Source: Kitasatospora aureofaciens (GTDB lineage Bacteria; Actinomycetota; Actinomycetes; Streptomycetales; Streptomycetaceae). From it: a stretch of 64,000 nt of DNA. The position numbers were made by a program, and so were the translations under genes. Within the stretch, counting starts at the first letter, position 1, and every line of letters begins with the position of its first letter. The stretch spans positions 62,001-126,000 of the forward strand of contig NZ_JPRF03000043.1 of assembly GCF_001188955.3 (NCBI RefSeq), read 5' to 3'. Below, piece by piece: positions 52,928 through 61,560 of this stretch. A model generated the notes under the pieces. It saw nothing but the letters and a program-made list of their open reading frames with translations. It had not been told where the DNA came from and searched no databases.

Positions 52928-55117
52928 ATGGCTCCGGTCATCAGCAGCATCAACCCCAACCACGGGCCGCCCACGGGGGGCACGGCCGTCACGATCACAG
53001 GCAGCGGCTTCACCGGCGCGACCTTGGTGAAGTTCGGAACCGTGCCGGTGTCGTCATTCACGCTGGTCAGCGACAGCCAGATCACCACCACCGCCCCCGC
53101 AGGCACCGGTTCGGCCGCCGTCACCGTCACCACGCCACTCGGCGGCACGAGCAACGGCGTCACCTATACCTACGGCACCGTGCCGGTGATCACCAGCCTG
53201 ACCCCGACCTCCGGCACCGCCGGCACCTCGGTGATCATCAGCGGCTCCGGGTTCACCGGCGCGTCATCGGTGCACTTCGGAACCGCCTCGGCGACATTCA
53301 CGGTGCTCAGCGACGGGCAGATCCAGGCCACAGCTCCCGCAGGCTCCGGAACGGTCCAGGTCACGGTCACCACACCGGCGGGCACCAGCAACAGTGCGGC
53401 CTTCACCTACACCGTCCTGCCGGTGATCACCAGCCTGACCCCGACCTCCGGCACCGCCGGCACCTCGGTGATCATCAGCGGCTCCGGGTTCACCGGCGCG
53501 TCATCGGTGCACTTCGGAACCGCCTCGGCGACATTCACGGTGCTCAGCGACGGGCAGATCCAGGCCACAGCTCCCGCAGGCTCCGGAACGGTCCAGGTCA
53601 CGGTCACCACACCGGCGGGCACCAGCAACAGTGCGGCCTTCACCTACACCGTCCTGCCGGTGATCACCAGCCTGACCCCGACCTCCGGCACCGCCGGCAC
53701 CTCGGTGATCATCAGCGGCTCCGGGTTCACCGGCGCGTCATCGGTGCACTTCGGAACCGCCTCGGCGACATTCACGGTGCTCAGCGACGGGCAGATCCAG
53801 GCCACAGCTCCCGCAGGCTCCGGAACGGTCCAGGTCACGGTCACCACACCGGCGGGCACCAGCAACAGTGCGGCCTTCACCTACACCGTCCTGCCGGTGA
53901 TCACCAGCCTGACCCCGACCTCCGGCACCGCCGGCACCTCGGTGATCATCAGCGGCTCCGGGTTCACCGGCGCGTCATCGGTGCACTTCGGAACCGCCTC
54001 GGCGACATTCACGGTGCTCAGCGACGGGCAGATCCAGGCCACAGCTCCCGCAGGCTCCGGAACGGTCCAGGTCACGGTCACCACACCGGCGGGCACCAGC
54101 AACAGTGCGGCCTTCACCTACACCGTCCTGCCGGTGATCACCAGCCTGACCCCGACCTCCGGCACCGCCGGCACCTCGGTGATCATCAGCGGCTCCGGGT
54201 TCACCGGCGCGTCATCGGTGCACTTCGGAACCGCCTCGGCGACATTCACGGTGCTCAGCGACGGGCAGATCCAGGCCACAGCTCCCGCAGGCTCCGGAAC
54301 GGTCCAGGTCACGGTCACCACACCGGCGGGCACCAGCAACAGTGCGGCCTTCACCTACACCGTCCTGCCGGTGATCACCAGCCTGACCCCGAACCAGGGG
54401 CCGACCAGCGGCGGGAACACCGTCACCATCTCCGGCACCAACCTGTCGGGTGCGACCTCGGTGCTGTTCGGCACCCATGCCGCGACGATCACTGCCAACA
54501 CCGCCACCCAGATCACCGTCACCGCCCCCGCGGGAGCGGCGCAGTCGGTCAACGTCACGGTCACCACCTCGGCGGGCACCAGCAATCCGCTGCCGTACTT
54601 CTACGTCGCGGCCCCCGCCATCACCGGCCTGATTCCGACCATGGGACCGAGCGGCGGCGGGAACACCGTCACCATCTTCGGCTCCGGCCTGGCCCTCACC
54701 AGCGCCGTGCATTTCGGCGCCGCCGCGGCCACCAACATCACCGTGATCTCCGACAGTCAGATCACAGTCACCGCGCCCGTCGGCACAGGGACCGTCCTGG
54801 TCACGGCCACCACACCAGGCGGCACCAGCACCGTCGGGCTGGGCAACGCCTACTACACCTATGTCGCACCACCGGTCATCACCTCCCTCAGCCCCGCCCA
54901 GGGTTCGGTGTCCGGCGGGGACGACGTCCTGATCAGGGGAAGCAACCTCACCTACACCGACGCCGTGTTCTTCGGCACCGCCCCGGCGTCCTTCGCCGCG
55001 GTCTCCGACACCATGGTCGTCACCACCTCACCGCCCGGTACCGTCGGCCCGGTCACCGTCACCGTCCACTCCCCGGGCGGCACCAGCAACGGCGCCACCT
55101 TCCAGTACCAGCCGTAG
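52928..55117 (+). CDS. Large IPT/TIG repeat protein (nine domains)
   Basis: A 729-residue protein made almost only of nine IPT/TIG domains of about 79 residues. Domain 1 is diverged. Domains 2-6 appear identical in sequence at DNA and protein level (P-V-I-T-S-L-T-P-T-S-G-T-A-G-T-S-V ... T-S-N-S-A-A-F-T-Y). Domains 7-9 are diverged, the last resembling the fragment at 44.9-45.0 kb. No signal peptide or anchor is visible. AAAGGAG precedes ATG 52928. It could form an elongated rod whose length changes with repeat number. Function unknown. Confidence 0.85.
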   Translation: MAPVISSINPNHGPPTGGTAVTITGSGFTGATLVKFGTVPVSSFTLVSDSQITTTAPAGTGSAAVTVTTPLGGTSNGVTYTYGTVPVITSLTPTSGTAGTSVIISGSGFTGASSVHFGTASATFTVLSDGQIQATAPAGSGTVQVTVTTPAGTSNSAAFTYTVLPVITSLTPTSGTAGTSVIISGSGFTGASSVHFGTASATFTVLSDGQIQATAPAGSGTVQVTVTTPAGTSNSAAFTYTVLPVITSLTPTSGTAGTSVIISGSGFTGASSVHFGTASATFTVLSDGQIQATAPAGSGTVQVTVTTPAGTSNSAAFTYTVLPVITSLTPTSGTAGTSVIISGSGFTGASSVHFGTASATFTVLSDGQIQATAPAGSGTVQVTVTTPAGTSNSAAFTYTVLPVITSLTPTSGTAGTSVIISGSGFTGASSVHFGTASATFTVLSDGQIQATAPAGSGTVQVTVTTPAGTSNSAAFTYTVLPVITSLTPNQGPTSGGNTVTISGTNLSGATSVLFGTHAATITANTATQITVTAPAGAAQSVNVTVTTSAGTSNPLPYFYVAAPAITGLIPTMGPSGGGNTVTIFGSGLALTSAVHFGAAAATNITVISDSQITVTAPVGTGTVLVTATTPGGTSTVGLGNAYYTYVAPPVITSLSPAQGSVSGGDDVLIRGSNLTYTDAVFFGTAPASFAAVSDTMVVTTSPPGTVGPVTVTVHSPGGTSNGATFQYQP
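53181..54365 (+). repeat. Five tandem 237-bp repeats
   Basis: Units start at 53181, 53418, 53655, 53892 and 54129, in frame (79 codons). The reverse strand translates to the same 78-residue frame in every unit apart from the edge residues, so the units are essentially identical. Copy number could change by slippage or recombination, or could be mis-assembled. Confidence 0.95.
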
Positions 55118-55231
55118 CGCATCCCGAACGCCAGCGTCCACATCAAAGGAGGCGTCGTAAACATTGATGAGCGGTGGACGGGACGAGACGATCAGCTGCG
55201 GGTCCTCCGGTGACGGGCACGGCGGTCGCCC

Positions 55232-55445
55232 GGGGTGAAGTCGATGTCGGGGCGGTGCATCCACGGCGCCGGCGGGTCTTCTGACTGGGGGGAAGAGGAG
55301 GTGATGTTCCAGGGGCCTCGCCGGACGGCGGGTGGACCGGAGCACCTGGTGGACGAGCATGGACGTCAACGGCGCGTACATCGTGATGGCCCTCTCGGTC
55401 GAGGTCCTCGAAGTACTGGAAGAGCAGCCGCCCACCAGCTGGTGA
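55232..55445 (+). pseudogene. Broken second copy of the 87-residue protein gene
   Basis: The DNA matches 47260-47470 closely (the same GAAGTCGATGTCGG start and CCACCAGCTGGTGA end) but has a stop (TGA at 55282), an insertion/deletion around 55285 and another near 55335. The N-terminal 20 codons are lost. It sits just after the large IPT gene, while the intact copy follows the decayed beta-helix gene. 55118-55231 and 55446-55559 have nothing else to support. Confidence 0.7.
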
Positions 55446-55559
55446 ACCGGCGGTCGCCGCAAATCCTCCCGGCCGTCCCGGGAGCGCTTTGCGGCGAGGT
55501 TCCGTGCGGTGGTGCGTCGGCGAGGGGGGCGGCGGATTCCGGTGCGGCGGGCGCGCCGC

Positions 55560-56040
55560 CCTTCGACATCGTCGGTGTGGACGCCTACGGCGATGCCAGT
55601 GACGCTTTCCGTCAGTGTCTGCGTGAGTATTTCCGGCACGGCAAGCCCCTGGCTGCGACCGAATTCGGTTGCTGCACCTACCAGGGTGCCGCCGCACGCG
55701 GCGGCACGGGCTGGGCCATCGTCGACCACGACGCGGACCCGCACCGCCTCGACAGCGACTACGTCAGTGATGAGGACGAACAAGCCCGCTACCTCCGGCA
55801 GCAGGTGGACGTATTCCATGAGGAAGGCGTGGACACGGCGTTCTGGTTCACCTTCGCCGGCTATGGGTATTCGCACCACGAGGACCAGCGCCTTGACTTC
55901 GACATGGCCCCTACGGAGTATGCAAGGTCATGTCCGACGGTAGCCTCGCACCGAAGCGGGCCTTCCAGGCCATGGCACAGGCATACCAATCAGCGACGTC
56001 AGCGTTGCCTCTCAAGGGTGAGGACAGCCCTGGCCATTGA
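55560..56040 (+). pseudogene. C-terminal part of a TIM-barrel (glycoside-hydrolase-like) protein
   Basis: It reads F-D-I-V-G-V-D-A-Y, G-K-P-L-A-A-T-E-F-G-C-C-T-Y-Q-G-A-A, then F-W-F-T-F-A-G-Y-G-Y, with strand-end acidic residues as in TIM-barrel hydrolases. After a shift near 55915 the end is V-M-S-D-G-S-L-A-P-K-R-A-F-Q-A-M-A-Q-A-Y. The N-terminal half is missing. Confidence 0.55.
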
Positions 56041-56169
56041 CGACGTGCTGGGCCGCAGCGGGAGCGGAGGAGATGCGCCACGCCTTCAGCCGGGCAACCC
56101 GCGTCGGGAAGGAGCATCTCCTCCTGTCGACGATCAGGATCCGGCCGGCCATCGGGGTCGCGGCCGGCG

Positions 56170-56632
56170 GCGGCGCCGGTAGTAGCCGTATGTCTGCAGC
56201 AGCAGGGGCCCCATAGGGCGAACAGACCGCTGACCGTCATCGCCGGCTTGTCCCAGCCCGGTCGGTACGGGAAGCCGTCCAGACCATCCAGGTGGAAGGC
56301 GGTCAGCAGCACTGCACCGTCAGGGCTGTGAGAGTCAGCGCACCGAGCGCGGCCGGCACGATGACGGCGAGAGGCGGGATGCGCCGGCCCCCCAGCCTGG
56401 GAATCCATTCCGGGACGACCTCTCCCCACCAGCGCACCAAGCCGAAGCAGAGCAGCCCCAGCGACTCGGTCAGAATGCTGAGGCCGATGACATACGAGGC
56501 GTTCCAGGCCGCCGGGGGCATGGGGGAGCCGCCCAGGACGGAGCCCCCGGTTGCGCAGAGCACGGGCTGGGGCGACAGTGCTGGAAACCGCGGACTACGG
56601 AGAAGGACTCGGCCATGCCCCTCACCCTTCAA
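56170..56632 (-). pseudogene. Membrane protein fragment, frameshifted
   Basis: Hydrophobic A-S-Y-V-I-G-L-S-I-L-T-E-S-L-G-L-L-C-F-G and P-P-L-A-V-I-V-P-A-A-L-G-A-L-T-L-T run to 56303. The frame shifts near 56315 into F-H-L-D-G-L-D-G-F-P-Y-R-P-G-W and a further helix. This looks like a 4-TM hypothetical protein split by one indel. Confidence 0.5.
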
Positions 56633-56823
56633 CAGCTCATCAGTCAGCTGACGGACACTCAGAAGCAGTACGGTCCGAACACCACGTAGTCCGTCCGCAG
56701 AAAAGCGCCAGCCGGTGTGGGCCCCGATTCTGGATCGGTCCCACGCGCGACGGCCCGTCGCCGGTGGGGGCTATGTCCGGGACGGCTGGGCCCACGCGCG
56801 GCGTCCGGTCATGACGGGCGGAC

Positions 56824-57390
56824 TCAGACGAGCTTCCATTCCTGGTAGGGCAGGTCGTTGGAGCAGCCCTGCTGGACCACGTAGATCCCGTCGCCGAGGA
56901 TCCCCTGCGGGACCGTCAGGCACTTGCCGCTGTGGCGGGCGACCAGGCTGAAGTAGCCATCGGGCCGCTGGACGAGCTTCCATTGCTGCTGGGTTGTCTG
57001 GTAGCTGGTGTCGCAGGTCTGCTGGACGACCGACGCCCCGTCGGCGGTGGACCCGCCCTGGACCTCCAGGCACTTGCCGCTGTGCTGGGCGCGGACGGTG
57101 TAGTAGTTGTCCGCGAGGAATCCGGCCCCGAGGTCGCTGTTGTAGGCGGCGACGAAGTTCCACGTCTGGTTGTCAGGCGCGTCGTAGCAGTGCCACTGCT
57201 GGACGGGCTGCCCGTCGGCCTGGCTCGCGAACGGGACGTCCAGGCACTTGCCGCTGTGGTTGGCCATCAGCTTCGCCCTGAACAACGGGGCGACGCTCGC
57301 CGCTGCCGGCGTGGAGCCGGCGGCCAGCATCGTCGCGCTGACCGCCAGGGCGCACAGGCCGATGGCACGGACGCGTCGGGTTGCCTTCAT
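56824..57390 (-). CDS. Secreted ricin-type beta-trefoil lectin
   Basis: A 188-residue protein: signal peptide (R-A-I-G-L-C-A-L-A-V-S-A-T-M-L-A-A-G-S-T-P-A-A-A) and one complete beta-trefoil of three repeats, each with H-S-G-K-C-L-D/E/T-V and a Q-x-W-like strand end (Q-T-W-N-F, Q-Q-W-K-L, Q-E-W-K-L). This is a stand-alone sugar-binding domain. GGGAGA precedes ATG 57390. It probably binds xylan, arabinan or galactosyl polymers outside the cell; ligand not predictable. Confidence 0.9.
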   Translation of the reverse strand: MKATRRVRAIGLCALAVSATMLAAGSTPAAASVAPLFRAKLMANHSGKCLDVPFASQADGQPVQQWHCYDAPDNQTWNFVAAYNSDLGAGFLADNYYTVRAQHSGKCLEVQGGSTADGASVVQQTCDTSYQTTQQQWKLVQRPDGYFSLVARHSGKCLTVPQGILGDGIYVVQQGCSNDLPYQEWKLV

Positions 57391-58329
57391 GGAGATCTCC
57401 CTTGGCCGAGGCCGCCCGTCCGGACTGGGCGGCGCATCTCATGTGCATGCGAAGGACGCTGTCGAGGTGCTGACCGGCGTGGCGGAACGGAGGCCCCGTG
57501 TCTCCCTCCCGCCACCGATCCACGGCCCGCGCCCCCGGTGTCCGATGACACGGGAGAGCACGGCCGCAGGAGAGGCGTCCGACATCAGGGTCCGCGATCG
57601 TTCCTGCACGCACGAGAGCGTGGAACGCGGCTCGCGAAGTGCACCAGGTTGCGACGCGCCCAGCCCGCGCCCAGCCCACGCGCGGCCCGCGCAAAGACCG
57701 AGGCATAGGCCGATGGCATGCTCCCGTACGCCCCACCCAGCCCGGATTCGGGCGACAGCGCGCAGCGAGACGGGACAAGGCCTGCCCGTCCCGGAGACCG
57801 CCCAGAAGCCGGAGATCAAGAGGCCAGCAGGGCACCCAGCAGCCTGCGCAGGTCGCCCTGCTGAGGGCCGTCCGGCCACAGCTCCGGGTCGAGAATCCGT
57901 TCCCTCCTCAACGCCACCAAGGCCGCGTACACCCGATCAGCGCTCACCGGGTCCTCGCTCATAATGCTCACGCACCCAGCCTCGTCGCCCAACCGGGAGG
58001 CGTGGGCGAGGGCCACGGACGGCTGGACGGTGGCCGGGCTCCGTGCTGTGCCGTGCCGGGCGCCCGAGGGCCGTTCCCGGCCCTGCGCGCCCGAAGGCAT
58101 CGGCGGGCAAGGTGCGGCAGTTGTAGCGCGGCCGGGCCCCTTCAATCGCCCGCCAGCGTAGTAGACCCCGAAGTGTGAAGCTGGCGGCCTGACCCGGGCG
58201 GCCGTGCTCGGTGCCGTTCGCCGGCCGCTCCCGTGCGGGTCTCCGTTGCCGAGCTCGTCCCCGAGGTACTGGCCGTCAAGCCGACACCGCTGCCCGCACC
58301 GCCTGCGCCCGCGCAGAAGCCTGGCCTGT
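57391..58329. other. Mostly gene-free region
   Basis: One minus-strand piece (57831-57962: M-S-E-D-P-V-S-A-D-R-V-Y-A-A-L-V-A-L-R-R-E-R-I) looks like a decayed helical protein end. The remainder is GC-rich filler without a supported gene. The lectin promoter should lie near 57391-57480. Confidence 0.3.
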
Positions 58330-58571
58330 TCAAGCGCGCCCTCGGACGTGGCTGAACCGACCGGGCTTCTGGCGACAGGTTGCAGGAGCGGGCGAGATCC
58401 GCGTCGTCATCCGCGGTCCTGGGGGTGGCGGTGAAGTACAGCCGCCGGACGGCGGGGACCTGGTCGTCGGCGTGGACCGCCGCCCACGCCTTACCCTGCG
58501 ACCCAGCCGTGCGGTGCGCTTCGTCGACCACGACCAAGTCCCAGACGGTCCTCGACGCCGTGCCAGCAGGG
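58330..58571 (-). pseudogene. Fragment of a DEAD/DEAH helicase core
   Basis: Minus strand: W-D-L-V-V-V-D-E-A-H-R-T-A-G carries motif II (D-E-A-H), and V-R-R-L-Y-F-T-A-T-P-R carries motif III (T-A-T). This is helicase domain 1 of the large Streptomyces HA-domain helicases. Both ends are lost. Confidence 0.65.
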
Positions 58572-58694
58572 CTCACGCTTAACTGGATCTCCGGCAGCAT
58601 CGAGGGCGCCGTCAACCGCATCAAGAGGATCAAGCGGCAGCTCTACGGTCGTGCCGGCTTCGAACTGCTCCGCAAGATGATCCTTCTCCAGTAA
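58572..58694 (+). pseudogene. C-terminal fragment of an ISL3-family transposase
   Basis: Plus strand: S-G-S-I-E-G-A-V-N-R-I-K-R-I-K-R-Q-L-Y-G-R-A-G-F-E-L-L-R-K, the conserved end of ISL3 transposases with the catalytic Glu. It directly abuts the helicase fragment, whose disruption it may have caused. Confidence 0.7.
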
Positions 58695-59393
58695 CGCTTC
58701 GCGATGTTCCCTAAGAGCTGCGCGAGAACCGGATAGTAGGAACCCCTGCCCCGGCCGGCAAATCGCCAGTGTATGCAGGTGCCCAGCCGTGGCAGGATGA
58801 CCTCATGTGGATCCGAAAGGGCGATGCCGCGTAGGCGTCCCAAAGCCGTCCGTGCAGAGCGGTGGCGGCCACGGTGGCAGTATCCGGTCCTGGGGTCCCC
58901 GGTGTCTCCGCACCGGAGACGTCCGCCGGCTGCCGGGACCGGGAACACGCGCCTTCCCGGTCGAACGCATTACCACGACAAAGAAACGGGCGGGTGGGCG
59001 GCCCACCGAGTCGATCGTCGTGAGTAATTCATCCGGTCACGGGAGAAGGCTTCCATTGGGTTCTTTTCTCACCCGAACAGCCGCTCACACTCGCCTTGGA
59101 AACGATCCCGTACGGCCAATCCCGAAGCCATTTCGCTCCGTTTTCATTTCCGGCGGTTCGGCTTCAGTGTCCGGACGAGGAGAAATCTCGCCGATCCGCG
59201 GCAGAAGGCCCAGGCAAGGACCGGGCAGTCGTCTCCGGCGTCGAGGCGGTGGCCTCGGTGGACGGTCCTGGGCGGGCGCCGTCCCGTGACCCGTGCCGCG
59301 AGGCCCGCCGGTCCTGTCCTTCCCCGCCACCGTGGAATGCACGCCGGGCTCGGCCTGGTCCGCGGGAGACCGCCGGCCGGCCCGCGACCGCCG
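58695..59393. other. Gene-free region
   Basis: No gene I can support. 59000-59160 is AT-richer than its surroundings and may be an imported segment linked to the transposase beside it. Confidence 0.3.
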
Positions 59394-60686
59394 TCACCCG
59401 TTCGCCCCCGGCGTCGGCGAGGAGGCCGACCCCGATTCCGACCGGCCGTCACGGCCCGTCGGGTGAGCGGGCCGCTCGCCGTGGAACCGGGTCACCGCCC
59501 GGTCCGCGGCCGGAGCGGCCACGGATCGCGGGCGACCGATCCGGCAGGCGTCCCGGGACGGCGCCGCGGCGCCGGAAGCACGATGTGGCCGTTCAAGAGG
59601 GACGGGGCCACGGTGTTGGGCGACCGTCCAGCCCGCGTCTCTGGGAGCCCTCGGAAAAGCGGCGACGACCGCCCCGGCGCCCGTGGTGACCGCCAGGTGG
59701 GATTCGTCGAGCCGCCACCGGACCCCCACCTCGCTGCCGACGAACCCCGCGGGCATCAGGTAGAAGTTGCCTTCGAACGACAGGAGGCCGTGGAGACCGA
59801 CCCTGCGCCGAACGCAGATGCGAGCGGGGAACGGCTTGGACGGCAGGGGCAGCAGGGCCCGGGCGGGATGACCGGTCTGGCGGTACCAGCGGTCCGAGCG
59901 CTCGGTCAGTCGGTCAAGGAAGTCCTGGGCCTCGTTCAGGCCGAGGTCGCCGGCCATGCTGAACCACCAGTGGAGGACAGCGGAGCGGTGGGCACGGATG
60001 ACCGGGCCGGGCGCTCCTGTCTGCGGGCGGACCGCGACGAAGGCCCCATAGTATTTGGCGATCTCGTGAAAGACGGCGGTCACCTTGCCGACCGTCGAGC
60101 AGACCGGTGGAGTGCCCTCGAACAGCCAGCGCTCGCCGGTGCCGCCGAGGCGGCGCAGCACCCGGTCCAGGGCCTCCACGCAGTGCGGGAGGTCATTGGT
60201 GGCGGTGAGGGCGGCTCGCCAGCGCCCGGAGTGCGTCAGCAAGCCCATGAGCAGGTACATCTCGTGCCCGCAGTCCCATCCGGCCGGCGGGCGTGGCAGC
60301 CGGACCCAGTCGAACTGCACCTCCTCCACGCTGCCGTGGCCGGGGCTCGCCCTCGCTCGGTGGCACGGCCCGTAACGCGGCCGCGTCACGTGTCGGCGCA
60401 GGGCACGGGTGAAGGTCGAGTAGGCCCTGGGGTAGCCCAGCTCGACGATCTCGCGGTAGAGGACGTTCGCCCGCAGGTGCGGATCGTCGTCGAGGCGTTG
60501 CTGGCAGTAGGGGATGAACGGCAGGAATTCGTCACGGGTCACCGGTCGGACCCCGATGCTCCGCTCGCCCTTGAGGTAGGCCCTGACCGTCTTGCGGTCG
60601 CGGTCCAGGCACCGGGCGATCGCCGAGATGGACCAGCCTTGGCGGCGCAAGGCGCAGACTTCTTTGTATTCCTCTGCACTGAGCAT
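59394..60686 (-). CDS. IS21-like transposase (IstA type), probably orphan
   Basis: A 430-residue protein. An N-terminal HTH (V-C-A-L-R-R-Q-G-W-S-I-S-A-I-A-R-C-L-D-R-D-R-K-T-V-R) is followed by an rve core with E-V-Q-F-D-W (first Asp). The protein loses similarity to the family after about residue 340, where it becomes Pro/Arg-rich, so its C-terminus is probably out of frame. ATG 60686 is chosen because the HTH begins just after it; an upstream start at 60773 is also in frame. No IstB ATPase gene follows, so the element looks incomplete. Confidence 0.7.
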   Translation of the reverse strand: MLSAEEYKEVCALRRQGWSISAIARCLDRDRKTVRAYLKGERSIGVRPVTRDEFLPFIPYCQQRLDDDPHLRANVLYREIVELGYPRAYSTFTRALRRHVTRPRYGPCHRARASPGHGSVEEVQFDWVRLPRPPAGWDCGHEMYLLMGLLTHSGRWRAALTATNDLPHCVEALDRVLRRLGGTGERWLFEGTPPVCSTVGKVTAVFHEIAKYYGAFVAVRPQTGAPGPVIRAHRSAVLHWWFSMAGDLGLNEAQDFLDRLTERSDRWYRQTGHPARALLPLPSKPFPARICVRRRVGLHGLLSFEGNFYLMPAGFVGSEVGVRWRLDESHLAVTTGAGAVVAAFPRAPRDAGWTVAQHRGPVPLERPHRASGAAAPSRDACRIGRPRSVAAPAADRAVTRFHGERPAHPTGRDGRSESGSASSPTPGANG

Positions 60687-61046
60687 CCGGACCCCAAACT
60701 GTCTGGCTTCACCAGTGGAAAGCACCTTGAATGAGTGAGGACTGTCAGCATGGCTGAAAAATATAGCACGCAAAAGCTCCTCTCGGGGCGGAAATACGAC
60801 TCGCCCCGAATATTATCTGGGCAATTTCGGAGATCACGGAAGGGGATTCACCGCCACTACCGGCGATGGGAGTCGGAATATCCAGCACAAGCCACCCCGT
60901 GCACCGTGTACCGGTGAGGAATTCCGCGAAGCATGCGGCAACCGATACCGAGTGCCGCTTGATCCGCCCGCGGGCGGGCTCCTTGGTGCAGCGGGCTGCC
61001 GGGAGTCGTACGACGGGTGGGGCGCCCGGGCAGCCGGCACTCGGCC
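60687..61046. other. Gene-free region
   Basis: Contains the transposase leader and AT-rich DNA (60750-60850) but no gene I can support. The low GC fits the edge of an inserted element. Confidence 0.3.
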
Positions 61047-61469
61047 TCACAACGGAAGCCGGCAGGAAACCGTCTTGGTGCCGTCGGGATGGAAACGGTA
61101 CGTCCACGATCCGGCGATCCTCTCGATGAGAAGCAGTCCGCGCCCGCTCTCCTCGCAGGCGGTCGGCCGGTGTGGCCGGGGCGCGCTCGCGGAGCGGTCC
61201 CGGACACCGATCGACAGCCCCCTCTGGTCGGCCGCGATCGTCACCCTGAGCGGCTGCTCGCCGCCGGTGTGACGGATCGCGTTCGTCAGGAGCTCGGTGG
61301 TCAGCAGTTCGGCATCGTCGGTGACATGGGCGATCTCCCAGTGATCGAGAATGGCCTGCACGGCTCGGCGCACGGACCGCACGCACTGGGTCTCCGGCCA
61401 TACGAACATGGTGATGCGTCGTTCCCGCCGGTCACGCACGTCCGGGCGGGGCACGTCTGTGGAGGTCAT
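61047..61469 (-). CDS. ATP-binding protein, anti-sigma (RsbW-like) HATPase
   Basis: A 140-residue single GHKL ATPase domain of the kind abundant in Streptomyces. N-box E-L-L-T-N-A-I-R-H-T-G, then S-I-G-V-R-D-R-S (G1-like, with D-x-S replacing D-x-G) and G-R-G-L-L-L-I (G2). These serve as serine kinases/anti-sigma factors or regulators. ATG 61469 has GAGG at proper spacing; ATG 61475 is too close. It lies 90 bp beyond the PKS stop on the same strand, and may be cotranscribed with it. Confidence 0.88.
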   Translation of the reverse strand: MTSTDVPRPDVRDRRERRITMFVWPETQCVRSVRRAVQAILDHWEIAHVTDDAELLTTELLTNAIRHTGGEQPLRVTIAADQRGLSIGVRDRSASAPRPHRPTACEESGRGLLLIERIAGSWTYRFHPDGTKTVSCRLPL

Positions 61470-61560
61470 CGTCATCCTCGGTTTCCCTCTCCTGGTGAAC
61501 GCGATTCCCCTGTTTCGCGCTCCGCCGGGGGCTCCGGGCCGTCGGCGGCCCGGAGCGGGC

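Noticed and set aside
53170..54354. Five identical 78-codon minus-strand frames
   Set aside because: They are the antisense of the IPT repeats and simply reflect the repeat period.
53181..54365. CRISPR-like regular repeats
   Set aside because: Units are 237 bp, contiguous, coding and without spacers.
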